Below, piece after piece: positions 1 to 10,789 of a stretch of DNA of 64,000 nt. Every line of letters begins with the position of its first letter. Positions within the stretch are counted from its first letter, which is position 1. The DNA is taken from the NCBI GenBank assembly GCA_907164885.2, contig OU015492.1:205216009-205280008 (forward strand), written 5' to 3'. Under the pieces are notes generated by a model. It saw only the letters and a list, made by a program, of their open reading frames with translations, did not search any database and had not been told where the DNA came from. Source of the stretch: Dolomedes plantarius. Taxonomy: Eukaryota; Arthropoda; Arachnida; Araneae; Dolomedidae. The position numbers and the translations under genes are program-made.

Positions 1-1698
1 AAATACCTAGAAAACCCCGAACAATTTTCCGAAGTTAATTTGCATGCTATACAGGGTAGAGCACAGAACTATGAACTAGTCGATGATCTCCTTTTTTACA
101 AATCATCCACAAATCGGAATGGTGAAATTCGTCCCGTCATTCCATGTTCAATGAGAACACACATTCTACATACTCTTCACGATTTACCTACAGCCGGCCA
201 TATGGGTATTCGAAAAACTTTTTCTCGACTTAATGAGGTGGTTTACTGGCCCCAAATGAGGAAGTGGGTCACCCAGTACGTTCAAAGCTGCGACACTTGT
301 CAGCGTACTAACTACACAAATTACCGCCCCGCGGGTTTTTTACAAAGTATCGTGGCCACGTTCCCTAATGAAATCGTAGGGATAGATTTATTAGGCCCAT
401 ATCCCCGTAGTGCAAGTGGAAAATACAGGTTCTTACTCGTAATAGTCGACCATTTTTCAAAATGGACCGAAATTATACCCCTGCGTAGAGCCTCAGCCAA
501 AGCAGTTGCTGATGCATTTACACATAATTATGTTTTGCGATATGGTGCCCCTGTAAAAATTATTAGCGATAACGGTGTTCAGTTTGTCAGCGAAGTTTTC
601 ACGGACCTGTGTCGCAGGCTTCAAATAAAACATGCAAAAATGGTCACTTATAGACCACAGTCGAATATTGCGGAGCGGGTAAATCGCAATGTAGTTAAAA
701 TGATTCGCTCATTTATACAAAACAATCATAAAACATGGGATCAACATATACAGCAGTTTGCGTTTGCTTTACGTTCGGCCGTCCACGACTCGACAGCCAA
801 AACACCTGCCGAAGTTTTTCTAGGCAGAAAGATTATCACCCCTTTAGACAGTCTATTCTTCGTACCGGGGCAAGCGCCTCAATTTCAACTAGCTGATATT
901 CAGGAGATGCTTCGCGAGGTCAAGCAAGTTAATGACCAGATGCGGAAGCAACAGAAGATATACTACGATAAAAATCGTAGGGAGGAGAAATTTGAAGTTG
1001 GGCAATGGGTTTTAAAAGCCACCCACTCACTATCTAACGCCAGTAAAGGCATAGTCGGGAAATTTTGCCCGAAATTTCAAGGTCCGTACCAAATAAAAAA
1101 GGTAGCAGGCCCAGTGGTTACCTTACAAGAAGGCCAACAGCAAGTTCCCGCAAATATAGACCAGATTAAGAGGTATATAAACCGTGCAGACTATACCCTG
1201 TTTTCAAATCAAGTGCAACAAGGTTCACAAGGTTCACAAGATGCTGGACCCTCGGGGGTCACCAACGAAGACCGTCCTCCCCCTACTCACGATTCCGGTG
1301 ATAACCTGCATGAGGGAAGCAGCTCCACTCCTGCACAGGAACCCCGGTCAGGAGTTAAAAGAAAGACTCCCATGACTTCTCCATCGTCGGCGCCTGACTC
1401 TCAGCCGTTCGAACATCCACGCAAGCGGGGGAAGCAGACGCAAAGGAAACGAAAGATCTCTGCCGCCCAACAAGATCCTCCTCCCAAGAGACCTCCTGTA
1501 CATCGTCAAGCCGGACCAGCGCCTCAGTACCAACGAACTGCTGCACGAAGGATGCCCACACGGTCAACGAACCCCTGTACTAGGACTGCGACCATCAAGA
1601 GAGGTTCCACGGATTGGACAGACTGGTGCAAGGAAGTTGCTGCATTCATGAGGAACAAGTCTTGTATCAATTCTCTTATTCTAACTCCCACCCTTTAA
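1..1698 (+). CDS. pol: Gypsy pol polyprotein, integrase region (5' partial)
   Basis: This is the C-terminal part of a Ty3/Gypsy pol polyprotein; integrase inserts the element cDNA into chromosomes. The frame is open from base 1 without a stop, so the first methionine in the window is not a start. A zinc-binding HHCC module is visible (GHMGIRKTF, then CDTCQRT near base 290). The DDE core has Asp in GIDLLGP (385-387), Asp in SDNGVQF (568-570) and Glu in AERVNR (673-675); 34 residues separate the last two, as expected. A GPYQIKK motif near base 1080 marks a GPY/F-type C-terminal module. The last about 150 residues are rich in Pro, Arg and Ser, with no recognised domain and no chromodomain seen. 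The frame is intact in the window, so this copy may be fairly young. Confidence 0.92.
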   Translation, partial: KYLENPEQFSEVNLHAIQGRAQNYELVDDLLFYKSSTNRNGEIRPVIPCSMRTHILHTLHDLPTAGHMGIRKTFSRLNEVVYWPQMRKWVTQYVQSCDTCQRTNYTNYRPAGFLQSIVATFPNEIVGIDLLGPYPRSASGKYRFLLVIVDHFSKWTEIIPLRRASAKAVADAFTHNYVLRYGAPVKIISDNGVQFVSEVFTDLCRRLQIKHAKMVTYRPQSNIAERVNRNVVKMIRSFIQNNHKTWDQHIQQFAFALRSAVHDSTAKTPAEVFLGRKIITPLDSLFFVPGQAPQFQLADIQEMLREVKQVNDQMRKQQKIYYDKNRREEKFEVGQWVLKATHSLSNASKGIVGKFCPKFQGPYQIKKVAGPVVTLQEGQQQVPANIDQIKRYINRADYTLFSNQVQQGSQGSQDAGPSGVTNEDRPPPTHDSGDNLHEGSSSTPAQEPRSGVKRKTPMTSPSSAPDSQPFEHPRKRGKQTQRKRKISAAQQDPPPKRPPVHRQAGPAPQYQRTAARRMPTRSTNPCTRTATIKRGSTDWTDWCKEVAAFMRNKSCINSLILTPTL

Positions 1699-2232
1699 TA
1701 AAACCGAACCAAATTGGTTTGAAGTTCCCCATTGTATATACTGTGTAAACATTTTGAGGGGAAGGAGTGAGCCACTGAAAAAAAAAGGCATACTGTTGTT
1801 TTATAAATTTTTGAAGGGGACATGTAGTGAAAAAAAAATACATACTAACTACAGATAACAACTAACTAACATACTAACTTCACAAATCATGACACATGGG
1901 CATTATAAATTGGGGGAGAGCAGATACAAACAGTCAAGAAATGTCATGCTGTGCAATTGTGTTGACAATTTTAACTAAAATAAGTTTTTTAGGGCGCAGT
2001 TGGCCAACCCAGTATCCGCAACTCTGCAAATCCACTGTGTGATGGTGTCACCTGGACCCTTCGGGGTTAGTTTTGTAAAATGGTAGTGGCGTTTTTCCTC
2101 CACACAACGTGTGGAAGGTTTTTTGGCTTTGCCACCCATTATGTAAAAAGTGAGACCAGCACGCGTTTTCAATTAGTTAACTGAAGCCGTTCAGACCTCA
2201 GTTACCTAATTTTTTTTTTCGAGGGAGGCCAG
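1699..2232 (+). other. Gypsy 3' untranslated region with polypurine tract
   Basis: Non-coding sequence between the pol stop codon and the LTR. Its last bases are a T-run followed by the purine-rich GAGGGAGGCCAG, ending at 2232 directly before the TGTAAGG of the LTR. That is the usual place for the plus-strand primer of a retrotransposon. No env-like frame was seen. Confidence 0.7.
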
Positions 2233-2666
2233 TGTAAGGTATACACAAGATTCGATTCACAAGAATCGAACTTTTGAGTGAATTAAAGAAGCTGCTTTAG
2301 ATATGCTAATTTCGGCATACGCGCTTAGTATAAATACCACGCAGCGTCATTAATGAGAGGGGAGGTTGTTAAGGTTGAAAAGGTGTTATCCTGCGCTAGT
2401 GCTTAGCGGGCCAGAAGTTTACGTGGCAGTACTGCTGGTTTGACTTACTGTTCGTGAGTATAAAAATATATTGTCCATGAAAGCTGTGTTTATACATTCC
2501 GTACAAGTAGTACGCATGCTTATTGCTGTAAAAGCCAATTATATGTGCAACGAATTCAATAAACATTGTTTCATGTATAAACTGTGTTTGCTTCAAATTC
2601 AAATAGAGTGCCACTTCAAATTATATACACCCAAGTCTGGGTAGAAGTGAGCATAGATTCTCTATA
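2233..2666 (+). repeat. 3' LTR of the Gypsy element
   Basis: Starts TGTAAGGTATAC after the purine tract and ends CTCTATA. Both ends are supported by the homologous solo LTR at 51353-51824, where similarity stops at the same bases and a 4-bp target duplication flanks the copy. It contains a TATA-like TATAAATA at 2329-2336 and an AATAAA at 2558-2563, consistent with promoter and poly(A) functions. Confidence 0.88.
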
Positions 2667-2670
2667 AAGT

Positions 2671-3579
2671 GTATCTTTTGTTTACGGCAAAAGCTTTTTT
2701 AAATTCAAAATTTATTTCTAGACGTATTCAGTAAAGGGTTTCTTTATAACACTAAGCCGAGAATTTACTGTTGTGAGCTAGAAAGGGTATCTTTTGTTTA
2801 CGGCAAAAGTTTTTTTAAATTCAAAATTTATTTCTAGACGTATTCAGTAAAGGGTTTCTTTATAACACTAAGCCGAGAATTTACTGTTGTGAGCTAGAAA
2901 GGGTATCTTTTGCTTACGGCAAAAGTTTTTTTAAATTCAAAATTTATTTCTGGACCTGTTTAGTAATGTGTTTCTTTATAACACTAAGCCGAGAATTTAC
3001 TCTTGTCAGCTAGAAAGGGTATCTTTTGTTTACGGCAAAAGCTTTTTTAAATTCAAAATTTATTTCTAGACGTATTCAGTAAAGGGTTTCTTTATAACAC
3101 TAAGCCGAGAATTTACTGTTGTGAGCTAGAAAGGGTATCTTTTGTTTACGGCAAAAGTTTTTTTAAATTAAAAATTTATTTCTAGACCTGTTCAGTAATG
3201 GGTTTCTTTATAACACTAAGCCGAGAATTTACTATTGTGAGCTAGAAAGTGTATCTTTTGTTTACGGTAAAAGCTTTTTTAAATTCAAAATTTATTTCTA
3301 GACCTATTCAGTAATGGGTTTCTTTATAACACCAAGCAGAGAATTTACTGTTGTGAGCTAGAAAGGGTATCTTTTGTTTACGGCAAAACCTTTTTTAAAT
3401 TAAAAATTTATTTCTAGACCTGTTTAGTAATGGGTTTCTTTATAATACTAAGCCGATAATTTACTGTTGTGAGCTAGAAATGGTATCTTTTGTTTACGGC
3501 AAAAGCTTTTTTAATTTCAAAATTTATTTCTAGACCTATTCAGTAATGGGTTTCTTTATAACACTAAGCCGAGGAATAA
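2671..3579. repeat. 116-bp satellite, about 7.8 copies
   Basis: The string GTATCTTTTGTTTACGG recurs at 2671, 2787, 2903 (one base changed), 3019, 3135, 3251, 3367 and 3483, exactly 116 bp apart. Monomers differ by scattered substitutions but have no length change. The array begins within 5 bp of the Gypsy LTR end, so the LTR element appears to have inserted at the edge of, or within, the array. Confidence 0.95.
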
Positions 3580-5023
3580 GAATTTAAAACTGCTGAGTAC
3601 TTCGAAAGATGACAAACCACTAAAAAATGCTATTGACAAAAGCATAATTTAATGAAAACAGAAGGTGAATTCAACCGCGGAATACCTCAACGCTGGTATT
3701 CTATCAACCGAAATATCCTGACGATGAAATGTTATTCATTCAGTGACTTCTCTCTCTCAAAGTTACTTCTCAAAATAACAAGAGATAATTAATTACAACT
3801 CTGGAATTATGAATAACACGAATGGTTCGGAACATTTAATTTAATTCCCTCAAAATAAAACTTCATTTTAGTTGAATAGGGAAATTACCCAACAATAGAG
3901 TTCGATCAAACGCGTGACAATTGGCTTAGTTTAATCTAGACAAGGATAATCAAAGTTCAAATTAGCTAGATTTTCTTCTAAACTTAATAGCATTTGGGCT
4001 TTAAGATGATATTTTAAAAAAGAAAATACTGGTTTTATGCTTCCAGTAAGATGAAATGTTATAATGATTCTCTGATTATATTTAGATGAGGATGATAATT
4101 CTCAAATAGGATGCTTGCAATGTTTTGTAACTTGCTATAGCTAATTTCTAACTATAGTACTTTTGCAATTAATTAGTAGTTTTTAGGAAAACTATTTAAT
4201 TAGTACAAGAGTATTTATTGAACTAAATAGCTTATCCTACACTCTCTACAAAAATAATATGAGATTTTAGAAAGCCCTGTTTGTACTAATCAATATATGA
4301 CAAAAATTAAAGTAAAAAAAAAGCAATTTTCCCTACTTTCTTTGGATGTATATGTGGTTTTGTGGGCAGTTTTATTATATTCGAAGTGCTTGGATGTCTT
4401 TTTTAGCTCTAATTTCTACTCCGTTTTTATTTTTTTCAAACTCACTCTATTTAGCTCATTTAGAGACCCGATTGCAAACTGTTATTTAACAAGTTCAAAT
4501 CCCATATGCATCCTGAAAGTCTGATGATGAATAAAATTTCATATATCCACTTAAATTGTCAGATAGTATGTCTTATTATAGTCAAAGATCAATTCACGTT
4601 TAGGATGAACATCTGGTTTTAGCAAGAAAAGACTAGGTTATGAAAAGAGAGACAAGCTGTGGGATGTATGACCGAAGATCATATATGTGTAGCAGGAACA
4701 GAATTCCGACATATGTACCACTTTCCTTTTAATTCATTATTTTTTCTAACGTCAGTTTTTACATTTTTGAGCATGACAGATAATTTTATATTTATTTACT
4801 TAAACAATAAAAAAACACCTAATAGGATTTTGACACAACATACACCCCACAATCTAGTTTAACTTAAAATTAAGAAAGATTAATAGGATTTTGAATCTAT
4901 TTCGCTTTCACTCATTTAAACAGCGCAGTATTTAAATTATTATTTAATATTAAATATTTTGAAATAGTACTTTTCCTTTTAGAGATTCATTTATTTATGT
5001 TTAGAGGCAAACTATGTAAAATG

Positions 5024-5025
<2 letters not shown>
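3580..5025. other. AT-rich unassigned sequence
   Basis: No gene, RNA or element terminus recognised. Only short chance frames with runs of hydrophobic codons typical of AT-rich DNA. Confidence 0.5.

Positions 5026-5654
<629 letters not shown>

Positions 5655-5738
<84 letters not shown>
5655..5738. repeat. (TA)n microsatellite
   Basis: Pure TA tract directly after the MITE, probably the other half of the array the MITE entered. Confidence 0.95.
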
Positions 5739-5740
<2 letters not shown>

Positions 5741-6518
5741 ATAAATTAAATATTAGGCCCTCCATTCTATCAGTTAAATCCCCTTTCCTAAATCCAATCC
5801 CCAGTAACATTACTTTAACGCTTTAAAAACCCATAGCAACAGAACTTCCCATAAAATAGCAAACGTTGCATTTCTACACGTGTATACGTCCCGAGAAAGG
5901 CGTGAGTTCGCATTGCCAGCCCGAAATTCCGCTGACATTTCAAAACAACAGCCACATGTACCTCGCTTCTAGCGCGTAATGTTGAAAGGTGATATTGCAC
6001 TTCGCTCCGAGCATCTGAAATGAAAGGACGTATGTTACTATCGCTCATAATAAAATGATTCGACCCGACTGCTTCAAAATTTAAATTCTTTCAGGCTGAG
6101 TCTAGCTCCAGCCATGTAAATTTGAGCTAGTTTTCCTTTTCAGGTTGTATTTTAAGAACGAGATGTAATGATTATATTACATATATATATATATATATAT
6201 ATAACAAAGAGAGATCCCGTAGTCCCTTGTACCAACGCTTTAGCCGTACGGACATCTTCCATCTACTTAAAGTGAAAGGAATGTTAAAAATTTCAACATT
6301 TTCAAAACATAGATAATAAGGCTTTTGCATTTGGAGGATTTTTGAACCTTTGAAAACTTGCTACATATGATAAAACAAATTTCCCAATAATGGAAAAATA
6401 AAGGTCGAGCAATCTATTTCAATTAGTCTAAAAATAATTTCCTTTTGTATCATAAACTATAAACGGATGGTAAAGGTTTTCAATTTTTTAGCCTGCTATT
6501 TAAAAATGCATAAAAAAA
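5739..6518. other. Unassigned sequence
   Basis: No recognised gene. 5830-6050 is richer in GC than its surroundings but has no family-like frame. A short (TA)n tract lies at 6179-6203. Confidence 0.45.
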
Positions 6519-6598
6519 TTCAGGTAGTCTCTTTTAAAGAAACTACCGCGGGTTGTTAACTTAAGATTACTTATCGTTGCTTACCTCTTTTGTATGCA

Positions 6599-6665
<67 letters not shown>

Positions 6666-6862
6666 GTATGTATATATATACATATATGTATGTCAAAATT
6701 TGGACGCATCTTGGTACTTTTCTGTTTAACGTGTCCAAGCGATAGACTGGGTTTGGCGCGCTGCCAAAATTATAACTCGTTAGGACGGATGGACGGACAG
6801 TTTTAGAGTCTGAAAATTTCCTTTCTGGAAGACCGTTATGGAGGAACGTAATCCTACTTTAA
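6519..6862 (+). mobile_element. Dispersed non-coding element carrying a (TA)n core (copy A)
   Basis: The left part (CAGGTAGTCTCTTTTAAAG through GTTGCTTACCTCTTTTG) and the right part (ATGTCAAAATTTGGACG through GGAGGAACGTAATCCTAC) both recur, in the same order, at 35917-37275. In this copy they are joined by a (TA)n tract at about 6597-6695. GTAGGATTAC-like sequence near the left and GTAATCCTAC at the right suggest short inverted ends. The class is unknown. Confidence 0.6.
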
Positions 6863-7815
6863 AATGGCGGGGGTTGAACTTTTTAATTAATAAACATAAT
6901 TTTAAAAAGAAGTAACAAGGATGAAAATCAATAAAATATGCTCTAAAGAAGACTAAAAGGAAAAAATGTGATTTTAAGATTCATTTATGTTTATTCAACT
7001 ATTTATTCAGATTTAATTATCTTAATAAGATCAAAAAAAAAATAAACGGGGCATGTTCCTCGAAGAGGTGAAATGTCACCACATTCTTTCATGACAGGTC
7101 AAAACATTGACCGAAACACTTCACCGAGTCAAAAAATTACGATAAACTGCCTTAGAAATAAGTCTATTTAAACCGGGTAACGACTTCCTTAAGACGTGTT
7201 CCGATCAATCTTCAAACTTTTTAACAGCATTTGCGAAACTGAATTTGAACAATAAAGGCGAGGAAAGTGTATTTATCCAGAGAAAACCAAGGCAGCGGAT
7301 GATTCTTAAGTGCTCTTGACACTGAAACTTCCCCAAAGTGTTTAACGAGAGAGTGTTGAAAGTATAATATTAGAGGCAAAGACAAGATGTTTCGTATTAT
7401 GCTTGAGAGTGGAGGTGTCGCCCAGAATTAATTCCAGAGGCAAATGAGGCGCGAGAATAAACAAATGCCTTCCTTTGTTCTCCCTCTAGTGAATATGACG
7501 GACACATGGAAATTTTCAGAGCTTGAAAAGTGAACTTGGTGGAAATTAATTCACAACGTCACTGATTTAATTCTGCGCGAGGAAGCTAGCGCCGCCCAAA
7601 ATTTAAATATTGAACAACGGGTAAAGCTGCATTGTTACCGAATTAGCAATTAGAATAATTTGTTGGAAAGTTGATTAATAAACTAAAGCTTTATTTGTAC
7701 GAATTTTGTGTAATTGGAAATTGTATTGTAAAAACACACACTATATACCTTGCTTCCATATCTTTTTAAATCTTACACTACAGTTTACAAAACAAAAGGA
7801 TTTAATTTAGATATA
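6863..7815. other. Unassigned sequence
   Basis: No recognised gene or terminus. 7030-7640 has more balanced composition than the rest of the window, but all frames are short and match no family I know. Confidence 0.4.
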
Positions 7816-7817
7816 TA

Positions 7818-9118
7818 CAGAGGCTGTTCGCACATTTTTTAGACGATTTTGGTAAGCGGTAATAAAAAATCATTTGCTGCAAAAGAAATAATTACAGTTG
7901 TACTATGCTTTTAAAAGTCAAAATTATCGTCTGCGGCTTGAAAGTTTTGTTTTTATTCAAAATGGCGTTTTTAACAAAGCAGTGGTTCGAAGGCTACATT
8001 TATGCTCTTTCCGGAGAGAAATATGCATACTCCGTTATCCAAAAACGATGTGAGAGTCATGGTTTTGTGATATCTAAAGCGTCGATAGGTAATATCGTCA
8101 ACAAGAAAGGAAAAAAACGTCAAATTGGAGCCTCAAGTGGGACAAAAATTCCAAACAAGTATCCAAGGAAAAAACGGACATCTTCGACTATTGCAAAGGT
8201 ACGTTGTTTAATGTTAAAAGAAAATCCCCCTAGTCAAAGGACAGTTGCAAAACCATTAAAATGCTCGGTGTCCACTGTAAACAAAATGATAAACGTTGAT
8301 TTAAATCTTAAGAAAGCGAAAAAACGCAATGTGCATCGTCTTCTTCCAAATCATATCGCTGAACGCAGGACACGCTGCAGAATTCTATATGAGAAACACG
8401 TATCCAAAGAAAAATGGAAAACAATTGTCACAATAGATGAATCATGGGTTAATTTAAATGATTGCAACAAAAAAAAAGTCATTTATTATCAAAAAAGGGG
8501 AGAAAAAAATTTAAGTACATGGTTCAAAGAATCGAAAGAAAGTTTTTCTAAGGGATTCATGATTGTTGCTGGTTTTTCTTATAATGGCAAGTTAAAAATA
8601 AAGAGAGTGGAAAAAAATGTCAAGATTAACTCCCAATACTATCAGGAACATATTTTATCGCCAATTTTACTGAATGAAATACCATCGCTTTACCCACAGT
8701 GCCATCAATCTGTGAGACTCCATCAGGACGAAGCTAGCAGTCACACATCCAAATCCACTGTAAATTTCCTAAAAGAAATGGAATAAAACCTGGTATCAAG
8801 GCCATACCCTTCACTGATATCCCTACTAAATCTCCCGATGTATCACCTATGGATTTTTGTGCTTTCGGACTTTTAAAATCTGCATTATCCAAACGTCGTC
8901 CCAAAACCCTTACAGGACTCTGGAAAGCTGTTCAGGAGGAATGGGATAGAATACCTTTTCTGACACTTCAAAAGGCATTATTATCCTGGAAATTGCGGTG
9001 TCGAAAGATAGTTCAGAATATGGGATGTCAAATAGAACATTTAAAACACAAGAATTTTATGTAATTTAGTTTTGTGAATACAATATACATCGCCTAAAAA
9101 ATGTGTGAACAGCCTCTG
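7818..9118 (+). mobile_element. DD41D mariner-type transposon, copy 1
   Basis: A 1301-bp element with terminal inverted repeats of about 30 bp beginning CAGAGGCTGTTCGCACAT at the left and CAGAGGCTGTTCACACAT at the right, two mismatches in 30. It is flanked by TA on both sides (7816-7817 and 9119-9120), the Tc1/mariner target duplication. A second copy lies inverted at 52406-53707. The transposase is broken by one frameshift, so this copy is probably not autonomous. Confidence 0.93.
7962..9064 (+). pseudogene. Mariner-type transposase (DD41D), frameshifted
   Basis: A transposase of the IS630/Tc1/mariner superfamily, which cuts and pastes the element at TA sites. The start chosen is the ATG of MAFLTKQWFEGY, matching the start in the second copy; an upstream in-frame ATG lies in the leader. 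The N-terminal half is basic with a helix-turn-helix-like segment (SQRTVAKPLKCSVSTVNK). The catalytic triad is Asp in TIDESW, Asp in LHQDEASSH and Asp in SPMDF, with 41 residues between the last two. That spacing is reported for DD41D families (rosa-like/VISITOR, from memory). Near 8781 a one-base deletion creates a stop after KEME; the remaining about 70 residues continue in another frame from 8849. Both halves keep the key residues, so the break looks recent. Confidence 0.9.
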
Positions 9119-9876
9119 TATATTAAACTGATCTCCCCTCATACCATGGTCCGAAGGTCATCGATGACCTACAGACTATAAAGGGTGTCCTGGCTAAAGA
9201 TATCCAAAAATAAAAGACTTATTTTTACGGAACTACCCATTAGAATTAAAAAATATATGTTTAAATAGAAAGAACATCTCACCAAGTTCTAATATCAATC
9301 ATAGATTTCTATCATAGTATCATAGATTTCGATGTGTGCACCTTTTGTAGCACGACTAACTTCTAAATCAGGGGTGTCCAACCTTTTAGTTTCCTTGGGC
9401 CACATTGAAAGAAGACGAATTGTTTTGGGCCTAACATTAAAAATAGTTGATGAGTAAAAAAAAGGTATAATATATAGTTATCATATTTACGTCATTATAA
9501 ATTTTGTTAAAGATAACTACAGGAGTCATGAAATTTATGTGATATTTAGCACTGAATTTGAGAAACTAATGCATCAATATCTGGGTCAATTGAAGAGGTC
9601 GCAATTCTCAGGGAGTTCTCACGATGCTCATCCGATATTTTGGTTCTCCTAGTGTGCTTTACTATTGTGCATACCAATTTTAATATCATTACAAATATGA
9701 ATTATTAAATCTGTAAAAACTTCACTTTTCATTTTTGAAATGAAACTAATATACAGAACTAACATACGGAATTTTGTATAAAATTAAAGATATTTCAAAA
9801 GATGTATTGTCGATTTGTTGAATGAACAAAGTGGGATCTGTAATGGCCGCCTGCCATCATCGCCGAGGTGGGCTAT

Positions 9877-9879
<3 letters not shown>

Positions 9880-9928
<49 letters not shown>

Positions 9929-9948
9929 GTATATGTATATATATATAT

Positions 9949-9994
<46 letters not shown>

Positions 9995-10009
9995 GTGTAT
10001 ATGCATATG

Positions 10010-10102
<93 letters not shown>
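9880..10102. repeat. (TA)n microsatellite inside the hAT
   Basis: TA dinucleotides with occasional TG and GG interruptions. Confidence 0.95.
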
Positions 10103-10103
<1 letters not shown>

Positions 10104-10596
10104 AAGGATTTAGTGGGAAAAGAATGATTATTCTAAATTTAAAGGGGGCTTGGGAATTAAATTATATTCGCCTCTAATTGTTCGTATTCAAAGACGCGAA
10201 TTGGGAAAGGGAAATTCCCTTTTTATTATATAATCTTCGCGCGCCTCTGAGTTCTGCGGTCGAGGACGAACGTTTACATTTTAGCCTTGAAAGATGTCTG
10301 TTTCGGGCTCTGCGCATGTCCAAGGAGAGTTGGCGCGCGGAGATTCCCGCGAATTTGGTTAGAGCGTGGGACAGAAGTCGATGCTATCAGATGTGTTTCG
10401 CCTCGGCTCTAAAAAAAATAAATGGCGAACGACTAAATGCGTAGATCTGGAGAGGTGGTATTATGAAAAAGAATAAAACTGGATTAAATTGAACTGATGC
10501 CTGCTCAATCATTGATTGGATTACTTTTGCTACACCACCGGATATACTATGACTGCCATAATTTGTAAGATGACGGGCTTAGCCCTACGCGTGTCA
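10103..10596. other. Unassigned GC-richer block inside the hAT
   Basis: A stretch of near-balanced composition between two (TA)n arrays. An 88-residue plus-strand frame at 10178-10444 starts MFVFKDANWEREIPF and resembles no family I know. It could be the original hAT interior or captured host DNA. I do not call it a gene. Confidence 0.35.
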
Positions 10597-10598
10597 TG

Positions 10599-10667
<69 letters not shown>

Positions 10668-10689
10668 GTATATGTATATATGTATATAT

Positions 10690-10755
<66 letters not shown>

Positions 10756-10787
10756 TATTTATATATATATATATATATGTATATGTA
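10597..10787. repeat. (TA)n microsatellite, left of the nested mariner
   Basis: TA array ending in the TA that borders the mariner at 10790. Confidence 0.95.
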
Positions 10788-10789
10788 TA

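Larger units (their letters stand above)
1..2666 (+). mobile_element. Gypsy (Ty3-type) LTR retrotransposon, 3' part
   Basis: The element enters from beyond the left edge of the window. It contains, in order, the integrase end of pol, a 3' untranslated stretch ending in a purine-rich tract, and the 3' LTR. A second copy of the same LTR lies at 51353-51824 as a solo LTR, which fixes both LTR boundaries. The gag, protease, reverse transcriptase and 5' LTR are outside the window, so completeness cannot be judged. Confidence 0.9.

Noticed and set aside
1699..2232. Env-like gene that would make the Gypsy element an errantivirus
   Set aside because: Only about 530 bp lie between pol and the purine tract, and no frame of useful length exists there.
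10178..10444. An 88-residue frame as a host gene
   Set aside because: It lies inside a hAT-like element between two (TA)n arrays and has no recognisable domain.
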